Source: JBCCFW01 sp039029535
GTDB taxonomy: Bacteria > Acidobacteriota > JBCCFW01
DNA length: 9,382 nucleotides
NCBI GenBank assembly: GCA_039029535.1
Contig: JBCCFW010000240.1
Span: 1 to 9,382 of the forward strand
Reading direction: 5' to 3'
Numbering within the stretch: the stretch's first letter is position 1; each line of letters opens with the position of its first letter. Position numbers and translations under genes: made by a program. Shown piece by piece: positions 1 to 4,952 of this stretch. The notes beneath the pieces were generated by a model. The model was not told the DNA's origin. It saw nothing but the letters and a program-made list of their open reading frames with translations, and made no database searches.

Positions 1-163
1 CCGCCCGCCAGGAGACGGGATGCTCCGGGTCGACGGTCAGGGCGTCGAGAGGCGCGTGGACCCGAAGATCCGCCCGATCGCGCACCGACTGAGCCGGTGC
101 CGACGACGCCAGGATGCTGAAGAGGAAGGTGACGAGCAGGACGGAGGCGGGGCGAAACGTCAC
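1..163 (-). CDS. Exported protein of unknown function, N-terminal fragment
   Basis: Reading leftward from a GTG at 163-161, an open frame continues off the left edge, so only about 54 residues are seen. A GAGGA motif lies 7 bases before the GTG, a good ribosome-binding site. The first 26 residues look like a Sec signal peptide: a short basic start (MTFRP), a hydrophobic core (SVLLVTFLFSILA) and a small-residue cleavage region (SSAPAQS, probable cut after AQ or A). The visible mature part is polar (VRDRADLRVHAPLDALTVD) and matches no family I recognise. It is divergently oriented from the DUF2400 gene and the two share an upstream region of about 130 bp. The signal peptide call is fairly sure; the function is unknown. 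Confidence 0.6.
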   Translation of the reverse strand, partial: MTFRPASVLLVTFLFSILASSAPAQSVRDRADLRVHAPLDALTVDPEHPVSWRA

Positions 164-223
164 GGTCGTGTCCTCGGGAAGCGTTGCCAGCCGCAATTCT
201 CTCTCAATTTCGCCCACGAGACC

Positions 224-238
224 GCCCTAGGGCTAGGG
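224..238. promoter_or_regulatory. Palindrome in divergent intergenic region, possible operator
   Basis: GCCCTAGGGC at 224-233 is a perfect 10-bp palindrome, and its right half-site CTAGGG is repeated directly at 233-238. It lies between the divergent starts at 163 (-) and 292 (+), where an operator serving either gene would sit. No convincing -35/-10 pair was found around it. The operator role is only an inference from position and symmetry. Confidence 0.2.
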
Positions 239-291
239 TCGGCTGGCTCGAGTGGAGGGAAAGTCATCTCCGGAAAGGGACGAGGCGGGAC

Positions 292-1194
292 GTGGCGGTT
301 GGCGCGAGCGGGAGCACGGATCGCGGCTGGACCCTCCGCCGGCGGCGTCGCTCCTGGAAGGTCGTGGGCGAGACCCTCGAGGAATTCGATGGCCGCTTCC
401 CTCGAGCGGAGCGCCTCACCGGCGATCCGGTTCAGCTCGCCCACGGCTACTCGGACCCGCGCGACCGCGAGGTCGCCGCGCTCATCGCCTCCTCCCTCGC
501 GTTCGGCCGTGCCAGCCTCGTCATCGAAGCCGGCCGCGGGCTCCTCGACTGGCTCGGCCCCCGGCCGGCGCGCCACCTGACCCGCGCGCACCGACGTGGC
601 GAGCTGACCGTCCCCGAGGGCTGGCAGTACCGCTGGCTGCGTCGCGACGACCTGCGCTGGTTCCTCGCGCAGGTCGGCCGCGTGCTCGACGAGGCCGGCT
701 CGCTCGAGGCGGCGTTCACCGCCGGGGACGACGGTGGTCCCGACCTGCGTGCCGCGATGTCGGCCTTCGCGAACCGGCTGCGCGATGACGGGCGACCCGC
801 GCGCCGCCGACTCACGCACGGCGCGGCCTACTTCGTGCCTTCCGCCGAGCAAGGGAGCACCTGCAAGCGTCTCTGCCTCTTCCTCCGCTGGCTCATCCGA
901 CCCGCGGACGGCATCGACCTCGGAAGCTGGTCGGGTCTCGACCCGGCTCGCCTGACGATGCCGGTCGACACCCACGTCGCGCGCATCAGCGCCTACGTCG
1001 GGCTGACGGAGCGACGCACGGCGAGCTGGGCGATGGCTCGCGAGATCACCGAGAACCTCGCGCGCTTCCGTCCCGACGACCCCGTGAGCTTCGACTTCGC
1101 GCTCTCCCAGCTCGGGATCATGGGCAGCTGCCCCCGGCGCCGACAGCCGAAGCTCTGCGCGAGCTGCGACCTCCTCCCCGCCTGCCGCTTGTGA
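292..1194 (+). CDS. DUF2400 / TIGR02757 family protein with endonuclease III-like C-terminus
   Basis: A protein of about 300 residues. Family hallmarks seen: DPVQLAHGY (residues 45-53), EVAALIASSLAFGR (60-73), KRLCLFLRWLIRPADGIDLG (about 192-211) and MPVDTHVARI (223-232). The C-terminus resembles the end of HhH-GPD DNA glycosylases. VDTH at 225-228 matches the segment carrying the catalytic Asp of endonuclease III. It is followed by C280-x8-C289-x2-C292-x5-C298, close to the C-x6-C-x2-C-x5-C iron-sulfur loop of Nth/MutY. A role in DNA repair is therefore plausible, but the family has no firm function that I know of. GTG 292 was chosen because GAGG lies 6 bases upstream. The frame stays open back to a TTG at 184, and GTG 364 is also possible since family similarity begins just after it. 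A zinc-ribbon gene follows 71 bp downstream on the same strand. Confidence 0.85.
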   Translation: MAVGASGSTDRGWTLRRRRRSWKVVGETLEEFDGRFPRAERLTGDPVQLAHGYSDPRDREVAALIASSLAFGRASLVIEAGRGLLDWLGPRPARHLTRAHRRGELTVPEGWQYRWLRRDDLRWFLAQVGRVLDEAGSLEAAFTAGDDGGPDLRAAMSAFANRLRDDGRPARRRLTHGAAYFVPSAEQGSTCKRLCLFLRWLIRPADGIDLGSWSGLDPARLTMPVDTHVARISAYVGLTERRTASWAMAREITENLARFRPDDPVSFDFALSQLGIMGSCPRRRQPKLCASCDLLPACRL

Positions 1195-1265
1195 GCCGAG
1201 GCTTCCCCCAAGGGACGGGAGTGGATACTCTGTTCCCGCGGGGCGAGCGTGCGTGAGGAGGAGCC

Positions 1266-1622
1266 ATGGAGCACCTCTACTGTTCGCGGTGTCGTCGAGA
1301 GGTCCCAATGCTCGACGAGGACGAGTTCGCCCGCATCGAGGCCGTTCGGCGTTTCTGCCTGGAGGCCCTCGACGTCGAAGGCATCGACGCGATCCCCGGG
1401 GCCCTGAGCATCGTGCTTCAACCGGTGCTCGACGAGTACGAGCTCCTGACCGGTTACCGCGAAACCAACGTCAACGCCATCGCTCATCACCGCCTGGCCC
1501 TTCAGCCCCCACCCTGCGACGTCTGTGGCAAGCCCCTGCAGTCGAGCCAGGCACGGATCTGCGGCCACTGCGGTGCCTCCGTCGGCTCGGCCGTCACCCT
1601 GGAGCTCGGTGCCACCGGTTGA
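1266..1622 (+). CDS. Small Cys-rich zinc-ribbon protein, function unknown
   Basis: An 118-residue protein with a strong ribosome-binding site (GAGGAGGAG ending 2 bases before the ATG). CxxC pairs at C84/C87 (CDVC) and C99/C102 (CGHC) look like a complete four-Cys zinc ribbon at the C-terminus. A further CxxC at C6/C9 (CSRC) opens the protein, and a single Cys is at 31. The N-terminal CxxC would need other ligands, for example H74/H75, or a second subunit. The middle (residues 20-80) is acidic and probably helical. There is no signal peptide or membrane segment, so it should be cytoplasmic. The MATE gene starts 24 bp downstream, so the two are probably co-transcribed. Metal binding is well supported by the Cys spacing; the role is unknown. 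Confidence 0.75.
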   Translation: MEHLYCSRCRREVPMLDEDEFARIEAVRRFCLEALDVEGIDAIPGALSIVLQPVLDEYELLTGYRETNVNAIAHHRLALQPPPCDVCGKPLQSSQARICGHCGASVGSAVTLELGATG

Positions 1623-1646
1623 GCGTCGGCGGGACGGCGCAGGCTC

Positions 1647-3023
1647 ATGAGCCGACGCGGTCCCGACCTGCTCCACGATCCCGTGGGGCCGACCCTCCTC
1701 CGCCTCGCGGGCCCGATGGTCCTGGGCATCGCGGCCGTCGTCCTCTTCAACGTGGTCGACACCTTCTTCGTCGGCCGCCTGGGCGAAGCGGAGCTCGCGG
1801 CGATGAGCTTCACCTTCCCGGTGTCGCTCTTCGTCATGAGCATCTCGATGGGCATGTCGGTGGGAGCCACCGCCGTCATCGCTCGCGCCATCGGTCAGGG
1901 CGACACCGACCGCGTCCGCCGGCTCACCACCGACTCCCTCGTGCTCGCCACCGGCCTCGTCGTCATCGTGGCCGGCATCGGCTGGTGGACGATCGACCCG
2001 CTGTTCCGCGCCCTGGGCGCCGGCGAGTCCGAGCTCGAGCTCGTGCGCTCCTACATGACCCCTTGGTACCTGGGCATCGGCCTGCTGGTCATCCCCATGG
2101 TCGGCAACGGAGCCTTGCGCGCCACCGGCGACACGCGCACGCCGAGCCTCATCATGATGGTGGCGGGCCTGACCAACGTCGTCCTCGACCCCTTGCTCAT
2201 CTTCGGTCTCGGCCCCTTCCCACGTCTCGGCTTGCAGGGAGCGGCCATCGCGACGGTCCTCGCCTGGGTCGTCACCTTCGTCGCTTCACTCTGGTTGCTC
2301 GGCCGTCGCGAGAAGATGCTCTGCGCCGAGCGCCCCGCCCTCTCCACCGTCCTCGAGTCGTGGAAGGCCCTGTCGAAGGTCGCGGCCCCCGCCGCGGCGA
2401 CCAACTTCCTCGCCCCCATCGGTGCCGGCGTGCTCACGAGGCTCGCGGCCCAGCACGGGCCGGCAGCGGTCGCCGCCTTCGGGGTCGGTGCGCGCCTGGA
2501 GTCGCTCTCGCTCATCGGCATCTCGGCCTTGGGCACGGCGGTCACCCCGTTCGCTGCTCAGAACCTCGGAGCAGCGCGCTGCGATCGACTCCGTGAGTCG
2601 TTGCGCTTCTGCCTGAAGGCGGCGGTCGTGTACGGCCTGCTCCTGGCCGCCCTGCTGTTCCTCCTGCGCCACCCCATCGGCCGCGTGTTCTCGACGGAGA
2701 CCGAGGTCGCCATGTTGGTCGCCTCCTTCCTCGTGCTCGTGCCGTGGAGCCTCGCTCCCTACGGTCTCGCGTTGCTGGTGACGGCGACCTTCAACGCCGT
2801 CGGTCGTCCCCTGCGATCGATGGCCCTGGTGTTCTTGCGGCTCTTCGTGCTGGCGATCCCCCTCGCCGTCCTTCTCTCCGAACGTCAAGGGATGACGGGC
2901 CTGTTCCTCTCCATGGCCCTCGCCAACCTCGGGATGGGCCTGGTGTCGTACCTGCTGGTGCGTCGCTGGGTGAACGTCGAGGAAGAGCGTCTCGCCATGA
3001 CGGGAGCGCCAGCACCGGCCTGA
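1647..3023 (+). CDS. MATE family efflux transporter
   Basis: A 458-residue integral inner-membrane protein of the size and two-fold layout of MATE (multi-antimicrobial extrusion) exporters, which expel cationic drugs or metabolites in exchange for Na+ or H+. The first half (about 15-220) starts with LRLAGPMVLGIAAVVLFNVV and the family motif VVDTFFVGRLG (36-46). It also holds GNGALRATGDTRTPS (153-167) followed by TNVVLDPLLIFG (176-187), a very typical MATE signature. The second half (about 240-440) repeats the fold, with FGVGARLESLSLIG (278-291) and AAQNLGAARCDRLRESL (303-319). About twelve hydrophobic segments can be traced. The short C-terminal tail (440-458) is polar. The ATG at 1647 directly precedes the conserved part; its ribosome-binding site is weak (GGGACGG). 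The 24-bp gap after the zinc-ribbon gene suggests one operon. The substrate cannot be inferred. Confidence 0.93.
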   Translation: MSRRGPDLLHDPVGPTLLRLAGPMVLGIAAVVLFNVVDTFFVGRLGEAELAAMSFTFPVSLFVMSISMGMSVGATAVIARAIGQGDTDRVRRLTTDSLVLATGLVVIVAGIGWWTIDPLFRALGAGESELELVRSYMTPWYLGIGLLVIPMVGNGALRATGDTRTPSLIMMVAGLTNVVLDPLLIFGLGPFPRLGLQGAAIATVLAWVVTFVASLWLLGRREKMLCAERPALSTVLESWKALSKVAAPAAATNFLAPIGAGVLTRLAAQHGPAAVAAFGVGARLESLSLIGISALGTAVTPFAAQNLGAARCDRLRESLRFCLKAAVVYGLLLAALLFLLRHPIGRVFSTETEVAMLVASFLVLVPWSLAPYGLALLVTATFNAVGRPLRSMALVFLRLFVLAIPLAVLLSERQGMTGLFLSMALANLGMGLVSYLLVRRWVNVEEERLAMTGAPAPA

Positions 3024-3033
3024 GACCGGCAGC

Positions 3034-3054
3034 AACGTCTCTTTCGAGACCGTT
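3034..3054 (+). terminator. Hairpin after the MATE gene, possible terminator
   Basis: AACGTCTC (3034-3041) pairs with the segment 3046-3054 (GAGAC-C-GTT) across a TTTC loop, giving an 8-bp stem with one bulged C. It begins 10 bases after the MATE stop codon. No clean T-run follows (GGGGGACCTGTTTCTT), so it is a weak intrinsic terminator or a 3'-end stabilising hairpin. Confidence 0.35.
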
Positions 3055-3078
3055 GGGGGACCTGTTTCTTGGCCCGAC

Positions 3079-3102
3079 CTTGACAGGCACCGGGGCCCAT
3101 CT
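3079..3102 (+). promoter_or_regulatory. Possible heat-shock-type promoter for hsp20
   Basis: CTTGACA at 3079-3085 is close to the sigma-32 -35 box (CTTGAAA), and GCCCATCT at 3095-3102 fits the -10 box (CCCCATNT) except for the first base. The 9-base spacer is shorter than the usual 11-16, which argues against it. Read as a housekeeping promoter, TTGACA (3080-3085) is a perfect -35 with CATCAC (3103-3108) as a poor -10 after 17 bases. Either way the start of transcription would be near 3110, about 85 bases upstream of the hsp20 start. Confidence 0.35.
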
Positions 3103-3123
3103 CATCACTCCGCCGACGACGAG

Positions 3124-3191
3124 GACGTCGGGCCGCGGTCGGCCCCACCACCGACGTCCATTCGAAGGAAGGGGCTTCTCCACTGGAGCCG
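3124..3191 (+). promoter_or_regulatory. Structured hsp20 leader, candidate RNA thermometer
   Basis: Two stem-loops fill the space before the hsp20 start. In the first, GACGTCGG (3124-3131) pairs perfectly with CCGACGTC (3151-3158) around a 19-base internal segment, which itself contains GGCC/GGCC pairing. In the second, CTCC (3178-3181) pairs with GGAG (3185-3188), the probable ribosome-binding site, through the 3-base loop ACT. Two further G-C pairs (3173-3174 with 3189-3190) can form around a small bulge. A competing stem, GGAAG (3167-3171) with CTTCT (3175-3179), would release the site. Hidden ribosome-binding sites in small heat-shock gene leaders are known from ROSE and fourU thermometers; this leader does not show the exact ROSE sequence. 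The function is an inference. Confidence 0.35.
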
Positions 3192-3197
3192 ATGACC

Positions 3198-3629
3198 ATG
3201 AGCTTGATGCGCTGGCAACCCGACACTCACCCCCTCTTCTCCTCTCTCCTCGGTGACCTCGGTCTCACCGTCGACGCCCAGCACGGACGGGGCCCCTCCC
3301 GCTTCGTCCCGCCGATGGACGTCCGCGAGTCCGACGACTCCTACGTCTTCACCACCGAGCTCCCCGGTCTCACCGCCGATGACGTGCTCGTCGAGCTCGA
3401 GTCCCAGACCCTGACGATCTCGGGCGAGAAGAAGCTCGAGACCGAAGAGGAGAGCGACGGGACCCTTCGACGCGAACGACGCAGCGGTCAGTTCCGCCGG
3501 TCGGTCACCCTGCCCGAGAACGTCGACGGCGACGGCGTGACGGCCGCCTTCGAGAACGGCGTGCTCACCGTGCGCGTCACGAAGAAGGCCGAGGAGCGCG
3601 CCCGTCGCATCGCGATCGAAGCCGCGTAG
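3198..3629 (+). CDS. Small heat-shock protein, Hsp20 / alpha-crystallin family
   Basis: A 143-residue ATP-independent holdase that binds unfolding proteins as an oligomer in the cytoplasm. The N-terminal arm (1-35) starts MSLMRWQPDTHP, typical of the class. The alpha-crystallin domain (about 36-128) shows PMDVRESDDSYVFTTELPG (39-57), LTISGEKK (72-79) and FRRSVTLPENVD (99-110). It ends in the hallmark A-x-x-x-N-G-V-L motif, AAFENGVLTV (116-125). The short C-terminal tail has an I-x-I anchor, IAI (138-140), used for oligomer assembly. ATG 3198 was chosen because GGAG lies 9 bases before it; ATG 3192, two codons upstream, is in frame but only 3 bases from GGAG. It is a single gene behind a structured leader, convergent with the acyl-CoA dehydrogenase gene. 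Confidence 0.94.
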   Translation: MSLMRWQPDTHPLFSSLLGDLGLTVDAQHGRGPSRFVPPMDVRESDDSYVFTTELPGLTADDVLVELESQTLTISGEKKLETEEESDGTLRRERRSGQFRRSVTLPENVDGDGVTAAFENGVLTVRVTKKAEERARRIAIEAA

Positions 3630-3637
3630 ACCTTTCG

Positions 3638-3666
3638 GCTGGCGTCACGGGTCGGGTGACGTCAGC
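3638..3666. other. Perfectly fitting 11-bp hairpin in convergent intergenic space
   Basis: GCTGGCGTCAC (3638-3648) pairs with GTGACGTCAGC (3656-3666) across a 7-base loop, with all 11 positions paired and only one G-T wobble. It starts 8 bases after the hsp20 stop. No T-run follows, so it may act as a 3'-end stabiliser or as the first of two tandem terminator hairpins. Confidence 0.5.
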
Positions 3667-3679
3667 GATGCGTCCCGCC

Positions 3680-3713
3680 GGGGGCTGACTCAGCCGAGCC
3701 AGCCCCCTCTTTC
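3680..3713 (+). terminator. Intrinsic terminator for hsp20
   Basis: GGGGGCTG (3680-3687) pairs with CAGCCCCC (3700-3707) across a 12-base loop. The stem is followed by TCTTTC (3708-3713), a short T-rich run on the plus strand. The minus strand has no T-run after the stem, so it serves the rightward hsp20 transcript best. It ends against the stop codon of the convergent acyl-CoA dehydrogenase gene. Confidence 0.6.
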
Positions 3714-4860
3714 AATCCTTCAGGGAGCGGAAGAGCTGACGCGCGATGATGTCGCGCTGGATCTCCGAGGTGCCCTCGTAGATCCGTGGAGCACGCACTT
3801 CTCGGTAGAGGTGCTCGAGCAGGTGTCCCTTCACCAGGCCCGAGGCACCGTGCACCTGGATGCTGAGGTCGACCACGGCCTGCGCCGTCTCGGTGGCGTG
3901 CAGCTTCGCCATCGCCGCTTCCTTGGTCGTCCGTCCACGCCCGGAGTCGTGGGCGGCGGCCGCTCGGTAGACGAGCAGGCGCGAAGCCTCCAGGTTGGTC
4001 GCCGCTTCGGCCAGTCGGTGAGACAGCCCCTGAAACTCCGACAGAGACTTTCCGAACTGCTCGCGTGACGCCGCGCGAGCCAGCGCAGCATCCAGAGCCG
4101 ACTGCCCCATCCCCACCGCGAAGGCTCCGACGCTCGGTCGGAAGAGGTCGAGCGTCCGCAGGGCGACCTTGAAGCCCTCGCCCACCTCGCCGAGAACGTG
4201 ATCGCCGGGGAGCCGCACGTCGTCGAGCTCGAGGGTTCCGATGGGGTGCGGTGCCAGCAGCTCGAGGTGCTGGCCCGAGAGCCCCTCGGCATCACCCGGC
4301 AGGGCGAAGGCGGTCACGCCCTTGGCTCCCTCACCCGGACCCGTGCGCGCGAAGATCGTGTAGACGTCGGCCTCGGGCGCGTTGGAGATGTAGATCTTCG
4401 AGCCGCTGAGGACCCAGTCGTCGCCATCGCGTCGGGCCGCGAGCTGGAGGTTGGCCGGGTCGGAGCCCGCCTCGGGCTCGGTCAGGGCGAAGGCGGCGAC
4501 CATCCGGCCCGCCGCGACCTCGGGGATGAACCGGGCCGCCAGCTCCGGTCGACCCGACTGGAGGATCGGGTACGACCCGAGCCCCTGGAGCGCCACCGCG
4601 GTCTCGGCCTCGCTGCACTCGGTGGCGATGCCTTCCCGCAGCAAGCACAGGTCCATCGCGGAGACCGCGTCGGCCGAGCCGCCGAGCTCCTTCGGGAAGA
4701 GCCGGGGCAGGAGATCGACCTGGGCGGCCGCCGCCAGCAGCGGCCGGTTGACGCGTCCCTCCTCTCCCTTCTCAGCCAGCGGGCGAAGCACCTCGCGGGT
4801 CAGCCGCCGGGCCTCGGCGAGGAACTGGGATTGCGTGTCGTTCAGGGCAAAGGTCGACAT
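3712..4860 (-). CDS. Acyl-CoA dehydrogenase family protein
   Basis: A 382-residue flavoenzyme of normal family length, oxidising an acyl-CoA thioester to the 2-enoyl-CoA with FAD and passing electrons to ETF. The helical N-domain covers about 5-120. The substrate/FAD motif ALTEPEAGSDPAN is at 125-137 and the beta domain at about 120-230. REQFGKSLSEFQ is at 266-277, and the second signature starts QVHGASGLVKGH (335-346). IYEGTSEIQRD (360-370) carries the catalytic base E362 at the place used by short- and medium-chain enzymes. ATG 4860 (MSTFALNDTQ) was chosen because family similarity starts there; the frame is open to a GTG at 4884 and neither has a clear ribosome-binding site. No ETF or other beta-oxidation gene is nearby, so the chain-length or branched-chain preference cannot be told. 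Confidence 0.93.
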   Translation of the reverse strand: MSTFALNDTQSQFLAEARRLTREVLRPLAEKGEEGRVNRPLLAAAAQVDLLPRLFPKELGGSADAVSAMDLCLLREGIATECSEAETAVALQGLGSYPILQSGRPELAARFIPEVAAGRMVAAFALTEPEAGSDPANLQLAARRDGDDWVLSGSKIYISNAPEADVYTIFARTGPGEGAKGVTAFALPGDAEGLSGQHLELLAPHPIGTLELDDVRLPGDHVLGEVGEGFKVALRTLDLFRPSVGAFAVGMGQSALDAALARAASREQFGKSLSEFQGLSHRLAEAATNLEASRLLVYRAAAAHDSGRGRTTKEAAMAKLHATETAQAVVDLSIQVHGASGLVKGHLLEHLYREVRAPRIYEGTSEIQRDIIARQLFRSLKD

Positions 4861-4952
4861 GCCCCGAGAGTACCCCGAACGCACGACGAGCCCGGAACCG
4901 AGGCTCCGGGCTCGTCGAAACCCAGGTCACTGACCCGGGTCAGGAACCGCGA

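Noticed and set aside
160..1308. Long minus-strand frame (382 codons) opposite the DUF2400 gene
   Set aside because: Its translation is rich in Arg, Glu and Ala with no family resemblance, as expected of the complement of a high-GC gene; the plus strand has clear DUF2400 motifs.
1253..2596. Plus-strand frame of 447 codons overlapping the zinc-ribbon and MATE genes
   Set aside because: It is an Arg/His/Pro-rich out-of-frame translation crossing two well-supported genes.
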